DNA of 64,000 bases. Origin: Gracilaria gracilis (lineage: Eukaryota; Rhodophyta; Florideophyceae; Gracilariales; Gracilariaceae). The notes under the pieces were generated by a model. It saw only the letters and a list, made by a program, of their open reading frames with translations, was not told the origin of the DNA and did not search any database. The stretch covers positions 62,001-126,000 of the forward strand of contig JARGSG010000011.1 in the NCBI GenBank assembly GCA_030374805.1, read 5' to 3'. The position numbers and the translations under genes are program-made. This document shows, in pieces, positions 55,735 through 64,000 of the stretch; the stretch's first letter is position 1, and each line of letters begins with the position of its first letter.

Positions 55735-58362
55735 ATGGGCGTGCTCAACTTCAAGCTCAGCAACTTCCGCCTGACAGCGGCCACGCCCACGCCGCTGCCG
55801 CTGAGCTGCCAAATCTCGCTGCACACCAGCACGCGGCGCGTGGCCGGCGTGCAGTCGCCCGTGGTGACGCGCGACGCGTCGCCCGCCGTCGGCTCGCACG
55901 AGCTGCTGTTCCCGCCCGACTGGCGCGTCAAGTGGACCGAGCGTCTGCCCGACCAGCTGGCCGTGCGCGCCGCCGTGCTGCACGTGCGCGTGGCCAAGCT
56001 GGCGCGCCCGCGCTTCGCGCTGCTGTCGCCGTGCGCGCCGCGCCAGCTCGCTGTGCCGCTGGGCGCGCTGCGCATCAGCCTGCTCTCGCTCGCCAGGGGC
56101 ACCGTGTGTCAGAGCCTCAAGCTGCGCGACGCCGGGGGCAACGCCACCGACTTTACGCTCGCCTTCGATGTGCACGTTGACCAGCCGTGTCGCGTGTCGC
56201 TCTCCTTCACCGACGTCTCCTTGGTGGGCGAAACCGTGCTGTCGTCCGCCTGTCTTCGTCTGCAATACGTCCTGCAAACCTCCTTCTCCACCTCCTCCGT
56301 CGCGCAGCATGCCGCGTCGCAACCAACCGCCGCCGCCGCTACGCCGGCCAACTACCGCCGCTTCCACTGGTCCACGCTGCCGCGTCTGTCGCTGCGCGCC
56401 ACCTGCCTTCCCGACCTGGCGCACTCCGCCATCAACGTGTGCGTGCTCGACTCACCGCGATCCGCCGCCCATTTCCAGTACGTGCTGCCCGTGCACCTTA
56501 TCTGGGCCGCCTTCACCCACCCGGCCAACCCGTACCCCGTCACCGTCGCTCTCACGGACTCGCTGTCGCTGCGCATGAACATCACCGCCGACGCGCCCGC
56601 GCCCTCCGGCCAGATGGTGGGCGGCGTCACCACCGACGTGTCCATCACCGGCGCGCGCCCCGTCATCTTCGGCACCGCCCTGTCCAACGTCGGTCGCGTC
56701 ATCCCGTCAGACGGGCTGCCGCAAGGCTGGATCGCCCTCGTCGATACCTTTGGATACCGCTACTACCATCACATCAGCAGTGACGTTGACGTGTGGACCA
56801 TGCCGCCGGACTCCACCATCGACGAGGCCGTCAAGCACGACAAACAAGCCGCCTCAGCGCTTGGTTACTCCACTGATCGCCACGCCCTCTTCCGTAACAA
56901 CACCAGCGGTGAGTATGTGTGGGTGCACCCAGCCGCTACGCGACTGCCCGTTCCCACCTACGATGAGAATGCTGCGCAGGAGCACAGCTTTGTTACCATT
57001 CCGTATGAGCAGTCTCCGCGCACTTCCATATCCTTCTCCACCGCCGACCTGGCCGAGTTTCATCCGGCCGCCTTCACTTCGAGGTTGTCCAGCACCACGC
57101 ACGAGGCTTTCCGAACGGCCGACAGCGGCAGACCAATACGAGACCGCGTCGTCGAGATGAAGTGGAGCTCGTATCCGCGCGACGCCCACGTGCAACGCTG
57201 CGGAACGGAAGGCCACACGCTCACGGCCGTCAACGGCGGCAAGACGCTCATCAAGTTTGGCGGCTCCGCCGGCGTGGGCGGCGCTGAGAAGGCAGGTACG
57301 CGCCTCAATTCGCTGCACCAGCTTGATGTACATTCCATGAAATGGAGTACCATCACGCCGTCGGGCGTGTCGCCGATTGGTAGAACGGGCCATGGCACTG
57401 TTGCTCTTGGCGCAGATCAAAGTCGGTTGCTTGTGTTTGGTGGCAGCTCGCCAAAGGGCAGATTGAATGACCTGCACATGTTCCACGTCGCGAATGAGAC
57501 TTGGTCGCCCGTGACATGTACTGGTACTCTTCCTGGAATCAGAGCGCGAATGGGAATGACAGTGACGTCAGACGGCGCCAACGTGCTGCTGTTTGGAGGT
57601 CGCTCGCTGTATCGATACCTTGGTGGCAAGTATTACGACGCCTTGTATGTGAACATGTTCAACGCGGAGCGCTCGCAGTGGATACAGATGAGACCGCGTG
57701 GTTCGGGCCTACGTCCACGACCGCGAAGCGGCTGTGTGGTGGAGTTTATCAACGATAGACAAATGTTCGTGCATGGCGGATATGATGATGGAGACCGCTT
57801 CTATGACGACGCGTTTGTTTTTGATATGGCCAGCTCCTCATGGCACTCCATTCCGTACCCGGATGAACCGACGAGACCCAAGGCGAGGGAGGGACATGCG
57901 TCAGCGGTGATGGGCGAACAGGTTTTGGTGTACGGCGGAGACTCTTCCGCGGGGCTGCTTAATGACCTTGCCGTGTTTGAAAGCAGTCGGTTGCGATGGG
58001 TTGAAACGCCAAGTTTGGTGGGACACGCGCCTGGAAAGGTGTGTAACGCGGCGATGGCGTGTGCCGAGGACGACAAGGTTGTGCTTGTGGGCGGTGACAA
58101 TGGATTTAGTATGAGCCACTCGACGTTTGGTCTGGAGGTATCACACCGGTCGGTTTTGGATGCCAAGAGCCTTGTGGAGATTGCGACGGAGAGAGGTCCG
58201 GATGCAAAGCGGTGTGTGGTGTGTCTGGACGCGCGCGTGCAGACAATGTTCTTGTGGTGCGGGCATACGGTGTGTTGCTCTTCGTGCTCCAAGATGGTGA
58301 GCGTGGAATGCCCGATGTGTCGGACGCCTTTCTCGGAGATTATCAATTGTGTGTTTGAATAG
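55735..58362 (+). CDS. C2-like / WW / Kelch / RING protein, candidate E3 ubiquitin ligase
   Basis: 875 residues from ATG 55735 (GCCACCATGGGC; an in-frame ATG at 55705 has poorer context). Residues ~1-170 are beta-rich and C2-like. Residues 324-360 form a WW domain (LPQGWIALVDTFGYRYYHH, then VWTMP). Residues ~486-790 contain about five Kelch repeats, each with a Gly-Gly pair (LLVFGG, LLFGGRS, MFVHGGYDD, VLVYGGD, VVLVGGDNG), likely a beta-propeller. Residues 826-862 are a C3HC4 RING finger (CVVCLD, CGHTVCCSSC, CPMC). RING proteins recruit E2 enzymes; the WW and Kelch parts would select substrates. Substrate unknown. GC content drops toward the 3' end of the gene. Confidence 0.85.
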   Translation: MGVLNFKLSNFRLTAATPTPLPLSCQISLHTSTRRVAGVQSPVVTRDASPAVGSHELLFPPDWRVKWTERLPDQLAVRAAVLHVRVAKLARPRFALLSPCAPRQLAVPLGALRISLLSLARGTVCQSLKLRDAGGNATDFTLAFDVHVDQPCRVSLSFTDVSLVGETVLSSACLRLQYVLQTSFSTSSVAQHAASQPTAAAATPANYRRFHWSTLPRLSLRATCLPDLAHSAINVCVLDSPRSAAHFQYVLPVHLIWAAFTHPANPYPVTVALTDSLSLRMNITADAPAPSGQMVGGVTTDVSITGARPVIFGTALSNVGRVIPSDGLPQGWIALVDTFGYRYYHHISSDVDVWTMPPDSTIDEAVKHDKQAASALGYSTDRHALFRNNTSGEYVWVHPAATRLPVPTYDENAAQEHSFVTIPYEQSPRTSISFSTADLAEFHPAAFTSRLSSTTHEAFRTADSGRPIRDRVVEMKWSSYPRDAHVQRCGTEGHTLTAVNGGKTLIKFGGSAGVGGAEKAGTRLNSLHQLDVHSMKWSTITPSGVSPIGRTGHGTVALGADQSRLLVFGGSSPKGRLNDLHMFHVANETWSPVTCTGTLPGIRARMGMTVTSDGANVLLFGGRSLYRYLGGKYYDALYVNMFNAERSQWIQMRPRGSGLRPRPRSGCVVEFINDRQMFVHGGYDDGDRFYDDAFVFDMASSSWHSIPYPDEPTRPKAREGHASAVMGEQVLVYGGDSSAGLLNDLAVFESSRLRWVETPSLVGHAPGKVCNAAMACAEDDKVVLVGGDNGFSMSHSTFGLEVSHRSVLDAKSLVEIATERGPDAKRCVVCLDARVQTMFLWCGHTVCCSSCSKMVSVECPMCRTPFSEIINCVFE

Positions 58363-58655
58363 CGCAAGCGAATAGGTTTGGCGTAGTTGATACTTGTAGA
58401 TGAGACAGTTTTTTTGTTTTTGCTAAACACAGCGGAAAGTTGAGTTTGAGGCATATATGAGAGGGAACGGTTGAAGCCAGAAGCAGTTGGTGGAGCACGG
58501 CTTGTGTCTTTTTCTTCTTGTGGAGAATGGTGGACCGTTGACATGGAGGTGCGAGGTGGGACGTGGGACAGTTTGATGCTTGTAATGCGTTTGATGGAGT
58601 TTTGACGATAATGGTTGTATCTAATTGTACACATAACTAAAAACGTACTAGAGGC
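58363..58655. terminator. Convergent 3' region between Kelch and F-box genes
   Basis: AT-richer, about 290 bases shared as 3' flanks. No defined poly(A) signal was assigned with confidence. Confidence 0.3.
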
Positions 58656-59435
58656 CTACGCTCGACGCACCCACCACCCACCGGGAAGCAGCTCATACGC
58701 ATCCCAAAGATGCTTGTCGACAAAGGTGGCGCCCACGGTGGTGACAGTGTCGGACACAATCGGGATACAAATGTCCTTTAATCGCTCCAACACATCGACC
58801 TCAAAGACGGCGTGCGGCAGTCGAATGTCCAGACACACGACGGCAAAGTCGTCCAGCGACAGCACGTGCTGCTCGGCAGCAGACGCGCCTCGCTCAAAGC
58901 GGATCGCGGCAATGGACAAACAGCTCGAATCAAACGGCGGCTGTACCTGCAACACCAGCCCGTCCAACAGGCGCACGACGATGCGCTGCGGCTGTAAGCG
59001 CACGGCGTGGCTCCAGATGTTCTGTATGACGAAGCGCATGCGCAGCGCGCCGTTGCGCAGACGGCAGTCATCGGCGCTGCTGACGCACAGCCACAAGCGG
59101 ATGCCGTTACGCTCGTCGCAGCGCACGAAGGAGTGGAAGGTCGGGCCGGTGGTGCGCGAGATGGGCATGCGCTTCTGGCCGTGCCAGTTTGAAAAGAGCG
59201 TCTTCCACGACAGCGAGCCCGCCAGCCGCAGGCGGTGCGGCAGCGTGCCGCGCACGTTGACGCGGAAGCGGCGGCGCGTGAGGTGCTTCCATGCGTCGTT
59301 GTGCGTGGCGAGCCGGTGCAGGCTGCGGTTGGTCTCGGAGAGCGCGCAGAGCGAGCTGAAGTCGAGGTGGCGGATGATTTGATGCAGGATGTCGCACGGC
59401 AGCGAGAGAAGCGCGCACGACGACGACGACGGCAT
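58656..59435 (-). CDS. F-box protein
   Basis: 259 residues. An F-box at ~9-57 (LLSLPCDILHQIIRHLDFSS, then NRSLHRLATHNDAWKHL) should bind SKP1 and bring substrates to an SCF ubiquitin ligase. The remaining ~200 residues are beta-rich with no named repeat (no LRR or Kelch); they recall F-box-associated domains. It lies convergent with the WW-Kelch-RING gene, so two ubiquitin-pathway genes are neighbours, possibly by chance. The start is at MPSSSSCALLSLP. Confidence 0.8.
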   Translation of the reverse strand: MPSSSSCALLSLPCDILHQIIRHLDFSSLCALSETNRSLHRLATHNDAWKHLTRRRFRVNVRGTLPHRLRLAGSLSWKTLFSNWHGQKRMPISRTTGPTFHSFVRCDERNGIRLWLCVSSADDCRLRNGALRMRFVIQNIWSHAVRLQPQRIVVRLLDGLVLQVQPPFDSSCLSIAAIRFERGASAAEQHVLSLDDFAVVCLDIRLPHAVFEVDVLERLKDICIPIVSDTVTTVGATFVDKHLWDAYELLPGGWWVRRA

Positions 59436-59784
59436 TGCTTGAGGAGCGCGGCGCGGGTGGGTAGCGTTACCTTTCTATCTATCTAAGTGGGCAAACGGGT
59501 GGGGCTTTGACGGCGCGCGGCCATGAGCATAGAGTATCTACGGAGGTGATTTGGATGCAGCGGGCACCGCGTGCGCGTGGAGGCGGCTCGCGCGACCGCT
59601 CGATGACGGGCGAGAGTGCGCGCGAGATATTTGTGCAGCGCGAAGGCGCTTTTTCGCCACGTGTGACGCGCTGGTTGGCCTGCCTCTCGGCGAGGGACAC
59701 GCCCTTCAGCTCACCTCTTTCCGCCATCGCCGCGCTCCAAGTCTGTTAGGAATCGAATACGAATCGCAGCGCGCTAAACTAGAG
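59436..59784. promoter_or_regulatory. Promoter interval of the F-box gene
   Basis: About 350 GC-rich bases between the F-box start and the stop of the AT-hook gene. Both strands have ~80-codon open frames without features. Confidence 0.35.
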
Positions 59785-62385
59785 CTATGCTGACTGCATC
59801 CTAGCCACCTGTGGCACAGTGTGGTAAACCGCCACGCGTTTCCCATCATTCATTTGCACCCACCTTTCATTCAAGTGCTTTGCACCAACCAAAACCCCCA
59901 ACTTCTTCTTCAGCATCAACTTCCCAAGCGGCGTGAGCCTGTACAATTCATCATACGTCAGTCCCTCTTCATGCTCGCACAACTTCAAGATCGCGCAACT
60001 CCGGTAGCAATGAAGGTTCAGATCCGAGTACGCAAACCCAACAAACTTCTTCAACTCATTCGCGTTCTCCAGCGCCCGCATCCCGCGCACAGTCTTTTCG
60101 CGCACTGATTGTGCACCAACCTTCACAGTACGTGTACCGTTGGTACCTTTGGTACCGTTCTCATTGCCAGTTGCCCCACAATTCGCGTTCTTCCCCGAAT
60201 CGCCAATCTTTTCTTTGGCTTCGTTCACACCACCTTCTTTCACTGCACCGGCTGCCTCGCTGTTCACCCGCGCGCCATTCGCATCTTCCACAGCTTGTAC
60301 TCGCTGCTCAAACGACTCCATGAGCGGCACAGCCTCAGGGCGCAGCTCCTCTGGGATCATATCGCGCAACACCGTATTCTTCTCGCTCTTCCAGTCCTTC
60401 ACCGCCTTGACCAGCTTCCCAGCCAGTTCCGTGATCACAGCCCTTTGCTTTGCCTGGAATTCAAGCTTGGCCTGTGTCACAGCATCTCGCAAAGCAGAAT
60501 CAGCAATCGCTTTCCGGTCGCCATTAGATACAGCCGCTCCCACATATCCCTCCACCAGATTAGAAACTCTATGCGAACCCAACTCGGAAGAAAACGGCAT
60601 CAGCTGATCACAAATCCCGTGCTCCGTTTCAAGAAAAGCCTCGCCTTCGAGTTGCAACTGATCCACAACCGATGTCAGACGACTTAGCCCTTCTCGATGA
60701 CTGAGCGACTGTCGTCTAGAGCCAATCATCGTCGAGTCCCGTCGCTGCACCAAACGAGCCGCCAGGGCCCCCTGGTGAGAGGCAGATAACGAGAAGCGTT
60801 TCGACTTCGTGACAGATTGGAGAGCTCGTTCCTTTGGAGATGCCTGTTTCGCTTTTACGGTTGGTGGCGACGCAGGGCTCACAGAGCCTTCGTTAGCATG
60901 TACTGCCTTCTTCGATGGGATAGCTTTATTCGACCCAACTTCCTCGACACCCGCCACTTCTGTCGCTTTAGGAAAAGGTCGAAGCTCATTCTTCTGCTCG
61001 GCAGCAGAGCTCCCCGGTGACTTGCTTTTAGCAGCAAAACGCAATGAGCGTCGTACATTGGGGGTATTCGCTTTCGAAGAATCGAGCTCATTTTCGGCTT
61101 CACCACTCGCCTTCTTTGCACTTTGCACCTCGTCGGATACATTTCTCTTCGCCTTTCGGCCCTTAGACTTGGCCTGGTGTTGATGCTGTATATCCGGGCT
61201 TGGTTCCGCCTGACTTCCTCTCGCACTAGATTGATCTTCTTCCTTCACCGTTGTTTCAGCAGGGCGAGGGGGATGTGACTCTTCAAGCTTCGTGTTTTTC
61301 CGCGGGCGTCCCCGCCGCTTCTTCTGCGGACGGGGTTCCGTCTCTTGTTCCGGAGTGCCCGAGGGCGGCGGATCTTTTGAAAATGGAATTGTGGTGGATT
61401 CGTTTCGCTTCATGTCCTTCACAAGCTTCAAAGTGTCATCATCCAACCCGCGGGCCACAAGTCTGAGGGACTTTCTCTTCTTGGACGATGCCTGCACGTC
61501 ACCCTGTAGTTCTGAAACCAAGGCAATCTGAGTGGACGGAACGGTGGCAGTGGCAGTCGAAGGTGACTGTGGTGCGGACTTTCCTTTATTCTTCTTTGGT
61601 GATTTTGGTGACGCTTTTGCCGGTGCTGCAGACCTTGATTTATCAACCCTTGCCTTCTTCCTTGGCCTTGGCGGCGTGGGCATCACCTTGCCATGAACAA
61701 GTACTACATCTGGATCATTATGAGAGTCATCTCTTGCCTCTTTTCCTGAGACAGCGTCTGAGGTTGACTTCCTCTTCCGGTGATCTCCGTACGCCGGGGA
61801 GTCGGTTTTGGAGCCAGCCTTCGATGGAGCTCCCTGGCCTTTTGGCAGTACATCTTCACGACCGTTCTCACCGGTTTCATTGTATCCCATGGAGCGCTCG
61901 GCTGGGTTTGGAATTGTCTTCTCTATCTTGGCTCTCTTCGTTGTACTGCTTTCTTTGCGCGATAGAATCTTCTTTCCTCGTTTTGGTCGCAATGGTTGCG
62001 GCTGTCGTTGGGCGACCGGCGTTTCAGATTCCTGTTCCCCCACGGCAGACGCCTCATTGTCGGGCGCGTTAGCGTTACCACGCGTTTTTTGTTGACGAGT
62101 GATTGCGGCATTTGACGCTTCGTTAAGATCCGCATCGCGGTTGCTTGCGTTATCCTCCGATTGCTTCTTAGCGGATTTGGATTGATTCCTCTTCAGCCGC
62201 GCCTCGCGTAGGGCTATTGCGCGCTCACGCATCGTCATTCGCTTCGGGGTTTGCAGCAGGGCTGGCTCTGGCAGGGTGGTGCTGCTCACCGGCATGAGGG
62301 GAGGACGAACGCTTTGGGAAGGAGATGGGGACACAAATGGGTTGCCCACTTCCATTGCCACCGGTGATGTAGTCCGAAGCTCCAT
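59785..62385 (-). CDS. AT-hook, coiled-coil nuclear protein of unknown function
   Basis: 866 residues from ATG 62385. The first ~560 residues are low-complexity, Lys/Ser/Pro/Glu-rich, with many basic clusters and an AT-hook (KKRRGRPRKN) near residue 355, which binds the minor groove of AT-rich DNA. Residues ~575-720 are helical and coiled-coil-like. The last ~90 residues (LCEHEEGLTYDELYRLTPLG, then KLGVLVGAKHLNERW) resemble a small winged-helix or similar compact domain. Chromosomal or kinetochore architecture is possible but not shown. It is intronless and uninterrupted, and its codon use fits the neighbouring host genes. Confidence 0.75.
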   Translation of the reverse strand: MELRTTSPVAMEVGNPFVSPSPSQSVRPPLMPVSSTTLPEPALLQTPKRMTMRERAIALREARLKRNQSKSAKKQSEDNASNRDADLNEASNAAITRQQKTRGNANAPDNEASAVGEQESETPVAQRQPQPLRPKRGKKILSRKESSTTKRAKIEKTIPNPAERSMGYNETGENGREDVLPKGQGAPSKAGSKTDSPAYGDHRKRKSTSDAVSGKEARDDSHNDPDVVLVHGKVMPTPPRPRKKARVDKSRSAAPAKASPKSPKKNKGKSAPQSPSTATATVPSTQIALVSELQGDVQASSKKRKSLRLVARGLDDDTLKLVKDMKRNESTTIPFSKDPPPSGTPEQETEPRPQKKRRGRPRKNTKLEESHPPRPAETTVKEEDQSSARGSQAEPSPDIQHQHQAKSKGRKAKRNVSDEVQSAKKASGEAENELDSSKANTPNVRRSLRFAAKSKSPGSSAAEQKNELRPFPKATEVAGVEEVGSNKAIPSKKAVHANEGSVSPASPPTVKAKQASPKERALQSVTKSKRFSLSASHQGALAARLVQRRDSTMIGSRRQSLSHREGLSRLTSVVDQLQLEGEAFLETEHGICDQLMPFSSELGSHRVSNLVEGYVGAAVSNGDRKAIADSALRDAVTQAKLEFQAKQRAVITELAGKLVKAVKDWKSEKNTVLRDMIPEELRPEAVPLMESFEQRVQAVEDANGARVNSEAAGAVKEGGVNEAKEKIGDSGKNANCGATGNENGTKGTNGTRTVKVGAQSVREKTVRGMRALENANELKKFVGFAYSDLNLHCYRSCAILKLCEHEEGLTYDELYRLTPLGKLMLKKKLGVLVGAKHLNERWVQMNDGKRVAVYHTVPQVARMQSA

Positions 62386-62699
62386 CTCATCGGTCGTGGT
62401 GAGCTGTCCTGGACAAGGTCTTGGTTCGAAAAATTGTCGTCCAAAACAGTTCAGATGACGAAATGGACAGGGCTTCTGTGATTGGTAGAGGATCCAGATA
62501 TCGCAATGAAGCGGCTAGAATCTCAAGCTTGAGCTTGCGGTTTTGCACGGTTACGAATGTTAACGCCAAAGCTCTCCTAAGTTGAAAGCGCCGGCGAGCG
62601 CCTTCCAGGCGGGACCACAGTATCATCAGGTGCACCAAACATTGGTCAGTAGACCCTATTGGGCCGCTTTAGTACTTGAAATTTCCCACAATCCCAACG
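62386..62699. promoter_or_regulatory. Upstream region of the AT-hook gene
   Basis: About 310 bases with no supported gene; presumed promoter of the minus-strand AT-hook gene. Confidence 0.3.
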
Positions 62700-63267
62700 C
62701 CTGGACGACCATCCACCAACAAGATACTATTGTTAATGGCGTATAGACACGTACGCATTTGCTAGTTGACGTACAACTATCTTTACTTAGTAAGCAGTAA
62801 TAGTACGTCACAGTTAGCCCAAGAGTCGCGTAGTATCCTTATTTAAAGACACATTCATTAGCCCAAGAGCTCCACACGAGAGCCCCGGGCAGACCTCTGT
62901 GCCGATTTGTGTTGCTTGTAAACCGTCCCTCCATCACTGCGCAAGATAAACTTCGACTCTTATCAGCAAAACTCAAGCCAAAGTTATAGGCCCAGGAGAG
63001 TATCACTCTCCAAGCAACATATTAACACCACCTTGTTTACGTCCCAATACACAAAAGCTAAAATGGCGCAAAGCTGTAGACAAATAGGCCGAAACCCTTT
63101 GTGCTTGCGCTACTGGTGGTGAAAACAGAGCAAAGAGGGCCGCCGCCACACTAAAAATAATAATTTATCGCACATTAGAGTTCTCAAAGAAGAAGCTCAT
63201 TAAAAAGGCTGTCCGGACTGAGGACATTGTACCCACTCCGCCATCCGACATTGGGACCCTGGACTAA
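62700..63267 (+). repeat. Possible LTR and leader of a retroelement
   Basis: A stretch beginning near TGTTAATGGCG (about 62732) has a TATA-like TATTTAAAG (62838) and ends near 62990. It is followed by TATAGGCCCAGGAGAG, which could be a primer-binding region. The gag-like frame downstream supports this reading. A second LTR lies outside the window, so the ends are unproven. Confidence 0.3.
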
Positions 63268-64000
63268 ATGATTGTCACCAAAAAGATAACCAATCTGATG
63301 GCTAGAGACTCTACCATAAATAAGCTGCGTCGGATTTTAAAGCTTTACAAAGAGGTCACTGGCTGTAAACGCAAGTCAGGCGAAAACATCTCCGCCTACA
63401 TCCAGAGCTTTCCAGGACCCGCTTTGTCATATCTGAACCTTACAAAAGAAGAGCAGGATTCAAGCGAAAGACAAAATTTGCTATAATCCTTCTCCTGAAC
63501 GCCAGGCTATCGACGAAAACTTTATCAAACATAATATCCAACCTAGTCGTTTCGGCAAAGAACGAGGGCAAGAAGGACACTTCTGTCATACCGCTGACTA
63601 AAGACAGGATTTCCATGATTAGAATCGTTTTGACCTCGTCAATGGAAGAACCATTGAATGTTTTATATCAGTCGGTATGCACGGAATCTGTTACAGCTAT
63701 CGATGCTGCTATTTTTCAGAACGAAAAGGTGTACGACTCCGAGAATATATGTTCCTCGATCGGGCTGCAGAATGCCATCTGCGCCCTTGAGGAAGCAGGG
63801 TTGGAGGAAAAAGATCTCGAAGAGATACAACCGGAAGGTAACCCAACAGAGCCCTCTACCAAGTCGTACCTAAACTCCAACAAGTACAACGGTAAGAACC
63901 GTAAGCGTAAACGGGAGTACGAAAATAACAAGGCCACACATGATGCAAACGGCGCATGAAATGGCGGAGAAGGCGACACAAAGAAAAACGACATGTGTGG
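63268..64000 (+). pseudogene. Ty1/copia-like gag remnant, running off the edge
   Basis: Two frames (63268-63486 and 63615-63959). The first has RRILKLYKEVTGCKRKSGEN then ISAYIQSF, like the gag/UBN2 region of copia elements. The second ends in a Lys/Arg/Asn-rich stretch (NGKNRKRKREYENNK) as often precedes a zinc knuckle. Stops and frameshifts separate them. The call is tentative because protease, integrase and reverse transcriptase lie beyond the window. Confidence 0.35.

Noticed and set aside
55126-56424. 432-codon minus-strand ORF
   Set aside because: Antisense to the WW-Kelch-RING gene and its promoter; kept open only by high GC content.

Overview
The window looks like nuclear DNA of a eukaryotic alga, most likely a multicellular red alga. 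Reasons: the host-type genes are long, GC-rich and apparently intronless. One has a plastid-type leader on a bacterial-type pseudouridine synthase. A class I aldolase relic is present. Most of the remaining sequence is decayed DNA transposons. The species cannot be proven from sequence alone. I recognised no tRNA, rRNA or CRISPR array.

Layout. 1-5.8 kb is a relic zone: an edge-truncated ORF, a class I fructose-bisphosphate aldolase pseudogene and a Harbinger transposase pseudogene. 5.8-37.4 kb is a giant structure with two ~12-kb inverted arms (5811-18020 and 24746-37381) around a 6.7-kb unique centre. A third copy of the terminal sequence at 18020 suggests that the real unit is a 19.4-kb transposon (18020-37381) abutted by an inverted partial copy of itself. 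38.1-45.4 kb is a MULE transposon with 257-bp terminal inverted repeats, an Ulp1-like protease and a SWIM-type transposase. 45.8-53.15 kb is a second, compact two-gene unit: a PCIF1-like adenine methyltransferase gene runs stop-to-stop into a ~2,050-codon CXC-domain gene. 53.7-62.4 kb is a host gene island: RluA-type pseudouridine synthase, a small ORF, a WW-Kelch-RING protein, an F-box protein and an AT-hook nuclear protein. From about 62.7 kb an LTR-retroelement-like region runs off the window.

How it works together. The 19.4-kb element encodes a Plavaka/CACTA-like transposase, a beta-class DNA amino-methyltransferase fused to a SET domain, a 2-oxoglutarate/Fe(II) dioxygenase-like protein with an acidic tail, and a ParB-like protein. 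It also carries coiled-coil proteins of unknown role and a captured dehydrogenase-like gene. The two modifier genes diverge from a control region packed with 74-bp palindromes. My inference is a mobile element that carries its own chromatin-marking kit: DNA methylation, histone methylation and possibly oxidative removal. Only the right-arm methyltransferase-SET frame (28459-30297) is intact here. Nearly all transposon genes in the window are interrupted by single in-frame stop codons, usually with the frame continuing unchanged beyond. The host genes are not interrupted this way.
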